Notes: generated by a model not told the origin, from the letters alone. Shown: positions 50,263-58,551, counted from the first letter of the stretch. The stretch: 64,000 nucleotides of DNA from Schumannella sp. 10F1B-5-1 (GCF_006517535.1 NZ_VHQH01000040.1:124001-188000); one strand, 5' to 3'. Numbers and translations: made by a program.

Positions 50263-50745
50263 ATGACGATCGACGCTCCCAGCACCGCCGAACTGGCGGA
50301 CGCCCTGCCCGGGCGCTGGACGCTCCGCGCGACCAACTTCCCGATGTGGCTCAAGCCCGAGAACCGCGATCCGGTGTTCGAGTACGAGCTCATCGCGAGC
50401 GACCCGCTGCGGCTGCGCGACACCGTGCACTACCGCGACGAGCGCAAGGGCGTGCCCCGCACGATCCTCGGCACCGATCGCCAGCGCGGCGAGGGCTTCG
50501 TGTGGCGTGGGCGCGGCGTTCTCGGCCTGCTCAGCAGCCGCTGGCAGGTCACCGGCATCGACGGCGACATCATCGCCCTGCGCTTCGAGCGCTCGGCCGT
50601 CACGCCGGCGGGCGTCGACCTGCTCGTGCGCGAGGGCGTCGAGATCGACGAGCTGCGCAGCCAGGTCGCGGCCGACCTCGACAAGCTCGGCATCACGGTC
50701 GAGGAGTTCGCGAGCCTCAGCTGGCTCGACCACATCCCCGCCTGA
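50263..50745 (+). CDS. Hypothetical beta-rich protein (160 aa)
   Basis: The protein has alternating strands typical of a small lipocalin-like barrel: PGRWTLRATNFPMWLKPENR, VFEYELIASDPLRLRDTVHY, TDRQRGEGFVWRGRGVLGLL and SSRWQVTGIDGDIIALRFER. A helical end follows (LRSQVAADLDKLGITVEEFA). There are no Cys and no signal peptide. I recall similar actinobacterial proteins without function. ATG 50263 is 8 nt after TACTCT. It is convergent with the AlkZ-like gene. Confidence 0.75.
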   Translation: MTIDAPSTAELADALPGRWTLRATNFPMWLKPENRDPVFEYELIASDPLRLRDTVHYRDERKGVPRTILGTDRQRGEGFVWRGRGVLGLLSSRWQVTGIDGDIIALRFERSAVTPAGVDLLVREGVEIDELRSQVAADLDKLGITVEEFASLSWLDHIPA

Positions 50746-50772
50746 TCACCGGGCGCGTCCGCGCCGGCGATC

Positions 50773-51876
50773 TCAGCCGCCGTCGACCGCCGTCAGCTCG
50801 AGCTGATCAGCCGGCCGGCCCAGATGCTCGACGTAGCCACGCGCGGCACGCTCGAGCGCGGCGCGCTTCGAGCTCGGGATGCTCGTCAGCACGCTGACCG
50901 CCACGCGCACGCGCCGCGCAGTCGCCGTGCGCTTCCACGTGGCGACGACCCGGCCGTCGATCACCACGGTCGGCAGGAACATCCCGTTGCGCCCGGGCAC
51001 GACCGCCTCGAGAGGCAGCTCGTGCAGGGTCGCGGTGCGATCGGTGTAGCCGAGCAGCAGCTCGTCGAATCCCGGCAGCAGTCGCAGCGTGGATGCGGCC
51101 GGCTCGAGCCCGACGCGGGCGAGCAGCCGACGCTCGCCGATCGCGATCTCCTCGAGCTCGACCGACTCGGGGTGCTCCCGCGCGGCGGCGATTCCGCGGC
51201 GCGCGTCGCCGAGGGGGATGCCCGCCCACCAGGCGAGGTCGCGCTCGTCGGCGGGGCCGTGGCCCGCGAGATAGAGCTCGGCCAATCGAGCGAGAGCGGT
51301 GTCGCGGTCGAGCGGGTCGGCGGCCGGCAGCACGTCGTCGGCGCACGCGAACTCGCTCGGGCCGGTCAGCACGATCGCGACCCGGTGAGCGAGCGCGCCG
51401 ATGAGGTGCGCGCCGCGCTGGCCGTCGATCGGAACGCCGCCCGCGACGAACGCGGCCAGGAGGTCGGCGCGGTCGAGGCGCCCGCCGCCCTCCAGCTCGG
51501 CCCGCGCGATCTCGGCGGCGCGGGCGAACTGCGCCTCGTCGAGCCCGAGGTCGCGATGCCGCGCCGCCGCCGACCGATGCTGGCGCTCACCCGTGAGGGC
51601 GAGCATCCATCTCAGGTCGGCCGGCCGCAGCAGGTGCAGCGTTCCGCGCATCGGCCAGCTGCGCACCAGGTCGCCGGCTTCGTGCGCCGCGCGCACCTCG
51701 TCGGCCGTGAGGCCCGTGCGCACGCCGATCGACCAGAGCGCGCCGGGCAGGTCCTGCGCTTGCATCGCGAGCAGGTCTCCTACGGCGGCGGATGCGGTGG
51801 CCGGCCGCGGTGAGCCGAGGCCGAGCGCGGTCTCCCGCAACTGCGCGATGCGGCGCCGATCGCTCGTGAGGCTCAT
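50773..51876 (-). CDS. HTH_42 winged-helix protein, AlkZ/YcaQ-like DNA glycosylase family
   Basis: This 367-residue protein has three tandem winged-helix-like domains. The segment AVGDLLAMQAQDLPGALWSI carries the QxQ motif, which supplies the catalytic Gln in AlkZ-type glycosylases that unhook interstrand crosslinks. VRSWPMRGTLHLLRPADLRW is the conserved beta-hairpin region. LLPGFDELLLGYTDRTATL and FLPTVVIDGRVVATWKRT are typical of the C-terminal half. It may protect against DNA-alkylating compounds; no biosynthetic cluster is beside it. ATG 51876 is 6 nt after CATACT (leaderless). Confidence 0.85.
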   Translation of the reverse strand: MSLTSDRRRIAQLRETALGLGSPRPATASAAVGDLLAMQAQDLPGALWSIGVRTGLTADEVRAAHEAGDLVRSWPMRGTLHLLRPADLRWMLALTGERQHRSAAARHRDLGLDEAQFARAAEIARAELEGGGRLDRADLLAAFVAGGVPIDGQRGAHLIGALAHRVAIVLTGPSEFACADDVLPAADPLDRDTALARLAELYLAGHGPADERDLAWWAGIPLGDARRGIAAAREHPESVELEEIAIGERRLLARVGLEPAASTLRLLPGFDELLLGYTDRTATLHELPLEAVVPGRNGMFLPTVVIDGRVVATWKRTATARRVRVAVSVLTSIPSSKRAALERAARGYVEHLGRPADQLELTAVDGG

Positions 51877-51882
51877 GCCGTC

Positions 51883-51888
51883 AGTATG
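51883..51888 (-). promoter_or_regulatory. -10 box of the AlkZ-like gene
   Basis: CATACT on the minus strand, 6 nt before the ATG. Confidence 0.45.
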
Positions 51889-51954
51889 GCCGCGGCCTCC
51901 GACGGCGGGGGAGCAGGGGGCATGGCCACCATCCGAGCGTGATGCGAAGCACGG

Positions 51955-51997
51955 CGCGGCCTCCATCCCCCGGGCCGCCGGTTGGGGGGATGGGCGG
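51955..51997. repeat. 43-bp hairpin repeat, copy 1
   Basis: The copy contains CCATCCCCC (51963-51971) and GGGGGATGG (51985-51993), a perfect 9-bp stem around a GC-rich loop. It is identical to the copy at 52037-52079. Confidence 0.85.
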
Positions 51998-52036
51998 ATT
52001 CGCCGGCGTGCGGGTGGAATCGTGAGCGCGACGGGT

Positions 52037-52079
52037 CGCGGCCTCCATCCCCCGGGCCGCCGGTTGGGGGGATGGGCGG
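52037..52079. repeat. 43-bp hairpin repeat, copy 2
   Basis: Identical to copy 1 and starting 82 bp after it. Both are followed by a related GGGTGGA-n-TC, so the repeated unit may be longer (about 82 bp) with a diverged half. Confidence 0.85.
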
Positions 52080-52226
52080 CCCGAGGGTGGAGTCCTACCC
52101 CTCGCGGAGCGGAGCTCCGACGAGGACGTCCTGGTCTTCGTGCGCTCCCTGCGCGCTCGCGGCGCACGGGGAGCCGGGATGCACGAAGCACTGCACGGCT
52201 GATCCTCTCGGGGGAAGGAGCAGCAA

Positions 52227-52242
52227 CCGGATCGAGATCCGG
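52227..52242. repeat. Perfect 16-bp palindrome
   Basis: CCGGATC-GA-GATCCGG. It may be a protein-binding site or a remnant hairpin; no gene start is next to it. Confidence 0.6.
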
Positions 52243-52391
52243 CGCCTGCGTCCGCCGATGGGGGGATCGACGGAACCGCACCATGACACCGTGCGCATCG
52301 CATCCCCGTCAAGGAGGACAGACGGGTCTACCGGCCCGCGGTCAGGCCTCTCGCATGAGCGCCTCAGGCGGGCGCGCCGCGGCGCCCGGCG

Positions 52392-53162
52392 TCAGCGGGC
52401 GACGATGAGGCGCAGGCCGACGTCGAACACGGCCTTCGACCGGAACTCGCCCCAGGTGCGCTCCCACTCGCCCGAGGCGAGATCGGCCGTGAGGGTGTCG
52501 GTGTAGCGCTGGGCGACCTCGGGTTCGACGAAGGTCCACGCCGACATCGCGCGGCGGATCTCGGGGTCGAGGGTACGCTCGGGGCGCGCGTAGAAGGCCT
52601 GGCCGAAGCCGTCGATGCAGTCGCTGGGCACCGGCACGATGTCGGCCGTGGTGCTGGGGCCGAGGGCCGCGACGATGCGGTCGATGCCCGGCATGCGCGC
52701 GGCCTCGACCGCGAACAGCTCGGGCACGTAGTGCGGCATCCACCAGTCCTCGGGCACCTCGGGCGTGAAGGTGAGCAGCACGACCGGGCCGCGGGCCACG
52801 CGACGCAGCTCGGCGAGGCCGGCCTCGAGGTCGGGCCACTGGTGGATGGTGACGGTCGCCATGGCCGCGTCGAAGCTGTCGTCGTCGAACGGGAGGTGGT
52901 CGGCGGTGCCGTCGATCGCGGGGGAGCGGTCGGCCGGGCGCTCGGCGCGCATGGACGCCGAGGGCTCGACGGCGGTGACGTAGCGGTCGCGGGGTTCGTA
53001 CGAGCCGGCGCCGGCGCCGACGTCGATGACGGTGCGCGCGTCGCCGAGCGCCTCCCAGATCACCGCCTCGATGCGCGGGTCGGGCTGGCGGATCGTGGCG
53101 TAGCCCGCGCCGATGACGCCGTAGTCGGCGTCGCCGGCGGAGCCGTCGGAGAAACGGGGCAC
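52392..53162 (-). CDS. Class I SAM-dependent methyltransferase
   Basis: This 256-residue Rossmann methyltransferase has motif I in ARTVIDVGAGAGSYEP, the acidic ribose-binding strand VTAVEPSASM, and DGTADHLPFDDDSFDAAMAT before motif IV. LRRVARGPVVLLTFTPE is the post-motif strand. It is of the UbiE/methyltransf_11 type with unknown substrate. GTG 53160-53162 is supported by TACGGT 6 nt upstream; a longer ATG start at 53213 would place the -10 inside the gene. Confidence 0.9.
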   Translation of the reverse strand: MPRFSDGSAGDADYGVIGAGYATIRQPDPRIEAVIWEALGDARTVIDVGAGAGSYEPRDRYVTAVEPSASMRAERPADRSPAIDGTADHLPFDDDSFDAAMATVTIHQWPDLEAGLAELRRVARGPVVLLTFTPEVPEDWWMPHYVPELFAVEAARMPGIDRIVAALGPSTTADIVPVPSDCIDGFGQAFYARPERTLDPEIRRAMSAWTFVEPEVAQRYTDTLTADLASGEWERTWGEFRSKAVFDVGLRLIVAR

Positions 53163-53168
53163 GGCCTC

Positions 53169-53174
53169 ACCGTA
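53169..53174 (-). promoter_or_regulatory. -10 box of the methyltransferase gene
   Basis: TACGGT on the minus strand, 6 nt (GAGGCC) before GTG 53162. It decides that start. Confidence 0.5.
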
Positions 53175-53249
53175 GCGGGCGCGCCCGTGAACGACGCCTG
53201 TATGACGCGGCATCGGATCCGGGACCGCGCCCCGCCGGCATCCGGGGTC

Positions 53250-54284
53250 TCAGCGCAGGATGCCGAGTTCGCTCAGCTGATCGCTGAGACCGGCGCCGTC
53301 GGGGGAGTAGATCCACTGCGCGGCGGTGCCGCGCTCCTCGGCGGCGCTGCGGCCGCCCGCGAGCACCGCCTCGCCGGGGGTGAGCTGGCGGATCGCGATC
53401 GCGGCGACCGACTCGGGGTGCTCGCGCGCGAACTCGGCATAGAGCTCCTCGTCGTGCTGGCCGTCGTCGCCGACGAGCAGCCAGCGCACGTTCGGGAACT
53501 CCTCGGCGAGCCGGCGCAGGCTGCCGCGCTTGTGCGCCTGCCCGCTGCGGAACCAGCGGTCGTGCGTCGGCCCCCAGTCGGTGAGCAGCAGCGCGCCCTT
53601 CGGGTAGAGGTTGCGGCCGAGGAAGCGCGTCAGCGTCGGCGCGACGTTCCAGGCGCCCGTGGACAGGTAGATGACGGGCGCGCCGGGATGCTGCTTCGTG
53701 AGCCGCTCGTAGAGCACCGACATCCCGGGAACCGGCCGCCGGGCGTGCTCGTTGAGCACGAAGGTGTTCCAGGCGGCGAGGAAGGGGCGCGGCAGCGCCG
53801 TGACCATGACGGTGTCGTCGACGTCGCTGACGATGCCGAAGCGCGCCGAGGAGTCGATGATCGCGACGGTCGCCTCGATCGGCTGGTCGCCCTCGGCGGC
53901 GATGCCGATCGTCGTGCGCCCGGGCGGCAGATCGACGGGGATGCGGTCGTCGACGACGCCGCCGCGATCGGCCGTGAGCGTGTGGGTGCGTCCGCCCGCC
54001 GTGACCGTGACGACGGCGTGCGAGAGCGGGATCGAGGTGAAGCTGCGCCAGCCGCGCGCGCCCTGCACGAGGTCGCCGCGCGGGCTGTCGGGCTTCGCGA
54101 GCACGACGCGGGCGAGCACGCGCACCCAGCCGTCGCCGCCGTAGCCGGCGAAGGGGATCACGCGCGGCACGAGGCCGCGGCGGCGGCCCCAGCGCTCGCG
54201 GAACGCGTGGAACGCGTCTTCTGCCCTCGCCGCGAGGTGTGGAACGCGGCGAGCACCCCCGGACTGGAGTGGCGATTCGGGCAT
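53250..54284 (-). CDS. App1-type (DUF2183) phosphatase-domain protein
   Basis: This 344-residue protein has the DUF2183 catalytic core: FGIVSDVDDTVMVTALPRPF with the HAD-like DxDxT motif, YLSTGAWNVAPTLTRFLGRN and LVGDDGQHDEELYAEFAREH. The family includes yeast phosphatidate phosphatase App1. The N-terminal part (about 40-150) is a beta-rich domain (VTVTAGGRTHTLTADRGGVV). It probably dephosphorylates a lipid or other phosphate ester; no signal peptide is visible. CACACT ends 6 nt before the ATG. Confidence 0.9.
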   Translation of the reverse strand: MPESPLQSGGARRVPHLAARAEDAFHAFRERWGRRRGLVPRVIPFAGYGGDGWVRVLARVVLAKPDSPRGDLVQGARGWRSFTSIPLSHAVVTVTAGGRTHTLTADRGGVVDDRIPVDLPPGRTTIGIAAEGDQPIEATVAIIDSSARFGIVSDVDDTVMVTALPRPFLAAWNTFVLNEHARRPVPGMSVLYERLTKQHPGAPVIYLSTGAWNVAPTLTRFLGRNLYPKGALLLTDWGPTHDRWFRSGQAHKRGSLRRLAEEFPNVRWLLVGDDGQHDEELYAEFAREHPESVAAIAIRQLTPGEAVLAGGRSAAEERGTAAQWIYSPDGAGLSDQLSELGILR

Positions 54285-54290
54285 ATTCCC

Positions 54291-54296
54291 AGTGTG
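54291..54296 (-). promoter_or_regulatory. -10 box of the App1-type gene
   Basis: CACACT on the minus strand, 6 nt before the ATG. It is a weak match to the consensus. Confidence 0.35.
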
Positions 54297-54336
54297 TCAC
54301 GGGGTGGAAGTCGAGCTTTCGCCGCACATCAGTGGC

Positions 54337-54397
54337 TACACTGACGGCGATTCAGCTTAGGAGTTCCGAGTAATCATCTCGGCTTGAGGAGTTCCGA
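54337..54397 (+). promoter_or_regulatory. TetR promoter with repeated AGGAGTTCCGA element
   Basis: TACACT at 54337-54342 is a probable -10. AGGAGTTCCGA occurs at 54359-54369 and again at 54387-54397, 28 bp apart, the second including the ribosome site and the A of the ATG. The repeat could be an operator (GGA-GT-TCC is symmetric), an alternative ribosome site, or both. Confidence 0.5.
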
Positions 54398-55029
54398 TGT
54401 CCCAGACCACTGCCGCGGCGCGCAGCACCGCCACCCTGATCCGCAACGAGCCGGTGCAGGCTCGCAGCACCGCGCGCCTGGCCGCGCTGCTCGACGCCGC
54501 CGCCGAGGTCATCGACGAGATCGGCTACGAGCGCCTCACCACCGCCATGGTGGCCGAGCGCGCGGGCGCCTCGATCGGCACCGTCTACCGCTACTTCCCT
54601 GACCGCATCGCCGTGCTGCAGAGCCTCGCCGCCCGCAATTTCGAGCGCGTCGTCGAGCGCATCAGGACCGCGATCGACGGCTCGGCCGACTCGATCTCGG
54701 CGATCGACGCGATCTTCGACACGATGGTGGATGCGGTGCGCACCGAGCCCGGCTTCGCCTCGCTGCGCGTGGGCGACGTGATCGACCTGCGCCCCGCCGA
54801 GGGCGAGCCCGTCAACTCGGTGGTGGCCGACCAGATCGTCGACGCCCTCGCCGCCCGCTTCGAGAACGTCGTCGTCGACGAGCGCATGCGCCTCGCCGTG
54901 CAGACCGGATACGAGGTCACCGACGCGCTCGTCGCGCGGGCCTTCATCGCCGACCCGGCCGGCGACGCGACCCTGATCGAGCGCGCGCGCGAGCTGCTGC
55001 ACGCGATCGTCGAGCCGCCGCGCCACTGA
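54397..55029 (+). CDS. TetR/AcrR family transcriptional regulator
   Basis: This 210-residue protein has the HTH at about 27-75: LAALLDAAAEVIDEIGYERL, TTAMVAERAGASIGTVYRYF (helices 2-3, with the TVYRYF signature) and PDRIAVLQSLAARNFERVV. The C-terminal ligand domain is all-helical and unique. It precedes the osmoprotectant transporter on the same strand, but a strong terminator lies between, so control of that operon is possible rather than shown. AGGAG lies close before the ATG. Confidence 0.92.
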   Translation: MSQTTAAARSTATLIRNEPVQARSTARLAALLDAAAEVIDEIGYERLTTAMVAERAGASIGTVYRYFPDRIAVLQSLAARNFERVVERIRTAIDGSADSISAIDAIFDTMVDAVRTEPGFASLRVGDVIDLRPAEGEPVNSVVADQIVDALAARFENVVVDERMRLAVQTGYEVTDALVARAFIADPAGDATLIERARELLHAIVEPPRH

Positions 55030-55059
55030 TCCTCGCGCCCGTCTCGGGCGAACCTCCTC

Positions 55060-55095
55060 GCGAACGCGCGGGTGCTCAGGCACCTGCGCGTTCGC
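55060..55095 (+). terminator. Terminator after the TetR gene
   Basis: GCGAACGCGCGGGTGC (55060-55075) pairs with 55080-55095, a 16-bp stem with one G-U and a TCAG loop. No U tract follows. Confidence 0.8.
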
Positions 55096-55148
55096 TGTGT
55101 GCGGGGTCTCTCGCGCATCCTGCCCGTGTCGGTGGTCGTCACTAGTGT

Positions 55149-55161
55149 TTGACTTCAAGTC
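55149..55161 (+). promoter_or_regulatory. Palindrome in the osmoprotectant operon promoter
   Basis: GACTT-C-AAGTC (55151-55161) is a perfect odd palindrome that overlaps a TTGACT -35-like box (55149-55154). It is a candidate operator for the upstream TetR or another regulator. Confidence 0.45.
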
Positions 55162-55238
55162 GGGTCCGCCGCGTCGGCGGGGCCGATGACCATCACCGAG
55201 AGCACCACCGCGAGCCCCGCGACGCGAGGAGACACCCG

Positions 55239-56099
55239 ATGATCGAGTTCCGCGACGTCGTGAAGCAGTTCCCGGATGGCACGGTCGCCGTCGACGGCTT
55301 CTCGTTGCAGATCCCCGCGCGCGAGATCACCGTCCTGGTGGGCTCGAGCGGCTCGGGCAAGACGACGCTCATGCGCATGATCAACCGCATGGTCGACCCG
55401 ACCTCGGGCGTGATCGAGATCGATGGGCAGGATGTCGCGACGATCGAGCCGGTGAAGCTGCGTCGCAGCATCGGCTACGTCATGCAGAACTCGGGCCTGC
55501 TGCCGCACCGCAAGGTCGTCGACAACATCGCCACCGTGCCGCTGCTGAACGGCGTGCCCAAGCGCGAGGCGCGCGAGCGGGCGCTCGCCCTCATGGACAC
55601 GGTGGGCCTCGACCGGCACATGGCCGAGCGCTACCCCTCGCAGCTCTCGGGCGGGCAGCAGCAGCGCGTCGGCGTCGCGCGCGGCCTCGCCGTCGACCCG
55701 AACATCCTGCTCATGGACGAGCCCTTCGGCGCGGTCGACCCGATCGTGCGCGACGAGCTGCAGCAGGAGGTGCTGCGCCTGCAGCGCGAGCTGGGCAAGA
55801 CGATCGTGTTCGTCACCCACGACATCGACGAGGCGTTCCTGCTGGGCGACCGGGTCGTCATCCTCGAGCCGGGCGGCCGCATCGTGCAGGTGGGCGCGCC
55901 CGAGCAGATCCTGGCGAACCCGGCGAACGACTTCGTGCGCACCTTCGTCGGCGCCGACCGCGGCAAGCGCCGCCTCAGCGTGCGCGAGGTCGAGGGGCGC
56001 CGCATCGTGGTCGACGCCGACGGGCACCCGGCCGGCGTGCTCGACGAGAGCGCCGGCGCGAACGCGGGCGTCGGCGGCGCCGGGGCGGGCGGCTCATGA
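55239..56099 (+). CDS. Osmoprotectant ABC transporter ATP-binding protein (OpuCA/ProV-like)
   Basis: This 286-residue ATPase has Walker A in VLVGSSGSGKTTLMRMINRM, Q-loop in YVMQNSGLLPHRKVVDNIAT, signature LSGGQQQRVGVARGLAVDP, Walker B LLMDEPFGAVDP and the H-loop VTHDIDEAFLLGDR. The short C-terminus (about 245-286) lacks tandem CBS domains. It drives import of glycine betaine, carnitine or choline. ATG 55239 follows GAGGAGA. The stop overlaps the next gene as ATGA. Confidence 0.95.
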   Translation: MIEFRDVVKQFPDGTVAVDGFSLQIPAREITVLVGSSGSGKTTLMRMINRMVDPTSGVIEIDGQDVATIEPVKLRRSIGYVMQNSGLLPHRKVVDNIATVPLLNGVPKREARERALALMDTVGLDRHMAERYPSQLSGGQQQRVGVARGLAVDPNILLMDEPFGAVDPIVRDELQQEVLRLQRELGKTIVFVTHDIDEAFLLGDRVVILEPGGRIVQVGAPEQILANPANDFVRTFVGADRGKRRLSVREVEGRRIVVDADGHPAGVLDESAGANAGVGGAGAGGS

Positions 56100-56806
56100 C
56101 CTGGGTCCTCGAGAACCTCGGGCTCATCGGATCGCTGAGCCTCGAGCACCTGCGCCTCAGCGTGCTGCCGATCGTGGTCGGCTTCGTGCTGGCGATCCCG
56201 CTGGGCTGGCTGGCCTGGCGCTACAAGCTGACCCGCGGCCTCATCCTGACCGTCACCGGGCTGCTCTACACGATCCCGTCGCTCGCGCTCTTCGCGCTGC
56301 TGCCGCCGCTGATCGGCACGAGCTTCCTCAGCGAGTCGAACGTCACGATCGCGCTCACGATCTACGCCGTGGCGATCATGGCCCGCGCCGCCGCCGACGC
56401 CTTCGGCTCGGTGGATGCGGGGGTGCGCCAGTCGGCCACGGCGATGGGCTACTCGCCCTGGCGTCGCTTCTGGGGCGTCGAGTTCCCGCTCGCCGGACCC
56501 GTGCTGCTCGCGGGCCTGCGGGTCGTCGCGGTCAGCACGATCGCGCTGGTCACGGTCGGTGCGCTGCTCGGCATCGACAGCCTCGGCTACCTGTTCACGA
56601 ACGGGTTCCAGCGCCGCATCGTCGAGGAGATCCTCGCCGGCGTGGTCATGACGATGGTCGTCGCGCTCGTGATCGACGGCCTGCTCGTGCTGCTCGGGCG
56701 GGCGCTCATGCCGTGGACCCGGGGGCATCCGACGAAGGTCTCGCGACGCTCGCCGGTGCCGAACGCGGTGTCGACCGGCATCAGCCCTGACGGAGGCGGC
56801 TCATGA
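56096..56806 (+). CDS. Osmoprotectant ABC transporter permease (OpuCB-like)
   Basis: This 236-residue permease has about five helices, with the EAA-type loop ADAFGSVDAGVRQSATAMGY and SPWRRFWGVEFPLAGPVLLA that contacts the ATPase. Its start overlaps the ATPase stop and its stop overlaps the second permease (ATGA both times), which suggests equal translation of the complex. The hydrophilic tail after the last helix is disordered. Confidence 0.94.
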   Translation: MTWVLENLGLIGSLSLEHLRLSVLPIVVGFVLAIPLGWLAWRYKLTRGLILTVTGLLYTIPSLALFALLPPLIGTSFLSESNVTIALTIYAVAIMARAAADAFGSVDAGVRQSATAMGYSPWRRFWGVEFPLAGPVLLAGLRVVAVSTIALVTVGALLGIDSLGYLFTNGFQRRIVEEILAGVVMTMVVALVIDGLLVLLGRALMPWTRGHPTKVSRRSPVPNAVSTGISPDGGGS

Positions 56807-57528
56807 ACCTCTTCGGCGAGGCCTTCGGCTGGATCCTCGACCCCGCCAACTGGCAGGGCTCGAGCTCGATCGGCGGCGCGATCCTGCTGCACCTCTACTA
56901 CACCTTCGTGTCGGTGCTCGTGGCGTCGGCCATCGCGATCCCGGTCGGCTACCTGATCGGGCACACCGGCAGAGGACGCGAGGTGGCGGTGGCCATCTCG
57001 GGCGCGGCGCGCGCGCTGCCGTCGTTCGGTCTCATCCTGCTGCTCGTGCTGGTGCTCGGCGTGACCCGCACGGCGGTCGGCGCCTTCATCGCCTTCGTGA
57101 TCCTCGGCATCCCGTCGATCCTCGCCGGCGCGTACTCGGGACTGCAGGCGATCGATCGACGCACCGTGGATGCGGCCCGCGCGGTGGGCATGAGCGAGTG
57201 GCAGATCCTGACCAAGGTCGAGATCCCGCTCGGGCTGCCGCTGCTCGTCGGAGGCCTGCGCAGCGCGGTGCTGCAGATCGTCGCGACCGTCGCTCTCGCC
57301 GGCTACGTCAACCTCGGCGGGCTCGGCTTCTTCATCGTGCAGGGCATCCCGCTGCGCGACTACTCCCAGATCCTCGGCGGCGCGATCCTCATCATCGTGC
57401 TCGCCTTCCTGCTCGACGCCGTCTTCGGCCTGCTCGCGAACGCGGTGCGGCCGAAGGGGCTCGACACGCGCAAGACCCGCTCCCGGGCATCCCGCCCGGC
57501 CGCGGCGGTGGACACCCCCACCACCTGA
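56803..57528 (+). CDS. Osmoprotectant ABC transporter permease (OpuCD-like)
   Basis: This 241-residue second permease of the heterodimer has helices that include YYTFVSVLVASAIAIPVGYL and SFGLILLLVLVLGVTRTAVG. The EAA loop is YSGLQAIDRRTVDAARAVGM and SEWQILTKVEIPLGLPLLVG. It pairs with the upstream permease to form the channel. Coupled by ATGA to it; the binding protein follows after 19 bp. Confidence 0.94.
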   Translation: MNLFGEAFGWILDPANWQGSSSIGGAILLHLYYTFVSVLVASAIAIPVGYLIGHTGRGREVAVAISGAARALPSFGLILLLVLVLGVTRTAVGAFIAFVILGIPSILAGAYSGLQAIDRRTVDAARAVGMSEWQILTKVEIPLGLPLLVGGLRSAVLQIVATVALAGYVNLGGLGFFIVQGIPLRDYSQILGGAILIIVLAFLLDAVFGLLANAVRPKGLDTRKTRSRASRPAAAVDTPTT

Positions 57529-57547
57529 ATCACCGATAGGAATCGAC

Positions 57548-58456
57548 ATGTTCACAGCACGGAAGAAGGGCCGGCTGACCGCTCTGGCGGCGGTCGCGGT
57601 CGGGGCGGCATTGGCCCTGGCAGGGTGCGGTTCGAGCGATCCGCTCTCTTCGGGATCGGGCGGCGACTCCGACGAGATCGTCATCGGATCGCAGGCCTAC
57701 TACTCGAACGAGATCATCGCCGAGATCTACGCCCAGGCCCTCGAGGCCGACGGCCAGAAGGTGAAGCGCCAGTTCAACATCGGCCAGCGCGACGCCTACA
57801 TGCCCTCGCTCGAGAGCGGCGAGCTCGACCTGTTCCCCGAGTACACCGGCAACCTGCTGCAGTACTACGACAAGGACGCGACCGAGACGAAGCCCGACGA
57901 GGTCTTCGCCGCGCTGCAGAAGGCGCTGCCGAAGAATCTCGAGGCGCTGCAGTACTCGCCCGCGACCGACCAGGACTCCTACAACGTGACCGCCGACTAC
58001 GCGAAGGCGAACAACCTGACGAGCATCGCCGACCTCGCGAACGTGAGCGACGTGAAGCTGGGCGGCGCGCCCGAGCTCGAGAAGCGCCCCTACGGTCCCG
58101 AGGGCCTCAAGTCGGTCTACAACGTGACCGTCTCCTTCCAGCCGACCGGTGACACGACGGTCGACGCGCTCGTCGCCGGCACGGTCGACGTGGCCGACAT
58201 CTACAGCGCCGACCCGTCGATCAAGTCGAAGAACCTCGTGACGCTGGAGGACCCGGACGGGCTCTTCCTGTCGTCGAACGTGGTGCCGATCGTCAACGCC
58301 GACAAGGCCGACGCGATCAAGAAGGTCATCGACCCGATCAGCGCGAAGCTGACCGCCGAGGGCCTGGTGGCGCTCAACGTCGAGAGCGTCGACGACAAGA
58401 AGTCGTCGGCCGACATCGCCAAGAAGTGGCTGACCGACAACGGCTTCCTGAAGTAG
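57548..58456 (+). CDS. Osmoprotectant-binding lipoprotein (OpuCC/OsmX-like)
   Basis: This 302-residue protein has a lipoprotein signal with lipobox LALAGC (Cys at residue 27), anchoring it outside the membrane. The OpuAC-type substrate-binding fold follows: IVIGSQAYYSNEIIAEIYAQ, QALEADGQKVKRQFNIGQRD and ALESGELDLFPEYTGNLLQY-like segments (PEYTGNLL), then DVADIYSADPSIK. An aromatic ligand cage is likely but cannot be mapped with certainty. It completes the ABC importer and ends at a terminator. Confidence 0.95.
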   Translation: MFTARKKGRLTALAAVAVGAALALAGCGSSDPLSSGSGGDSDEIVIGSQAYYSNEIIAEIYAQALEADGQKVKRQFNIGQRDAYMPSLESGELDLFPEYTGNLLQYYDKDATETKPDEVFAALQKALPKNLEALQYSPATDQDSYNVTADYAKANNLTSIADLANVSDVKLGGAPELEKRPYGPEGLKSVYNVTVSFQPTGDTTVDALVAGTVDVADIYSADPSIKSKNLVTLEDPDGLFLSSNVVPIVNADKADAIKKVIDPISAKLTAEGLVALNVESVDDKKSSADIAKKWLTDNGFLK

Positions 58457-58475
58457 CCGCTGCCGCATCCCGTCG

Positions 58476-58507
58476 AACGGCCGTGCCCCACCCGGGGTGC
58501 GGCCGTT
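58476..58507 (+). terminator. Terminator of the osmoprotectant operon
   Basis: AACGGCCGTGCCCC (58476-58489) pairs with 58494-58507, a 14-bp stem with two G-U pairs and a 4-nt loop. Confidence 0.8.
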
Positions 58508-58551
58508 CCGCGTTCGCGGCGGCGCGAGCCCCCGTGGCGGCGGGCGTCCGC

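Larger units (their letters stand above)
51877..52391. other. Gene-free, repeat-containing gap
   Basis: These 515 bp carry no ORF with family signatures or a believable ribosome site. They hold the AlkZ-like promoter, two identical 43-bp hairpin repeats, a 16-bp perfect palindrome, and a later GATGGGGGGATC stretch (52257-52268) that echoes the repeats. The rest may be a decayed gene. Confidence 0.55.

Noticed and set aside
51982-52506. Overlapping open frames through the gap upstream of the methyltransferase
   Set aside because: They run through the repeats, have no believable ribosome site or -10 spacing, and show no protein motifs.
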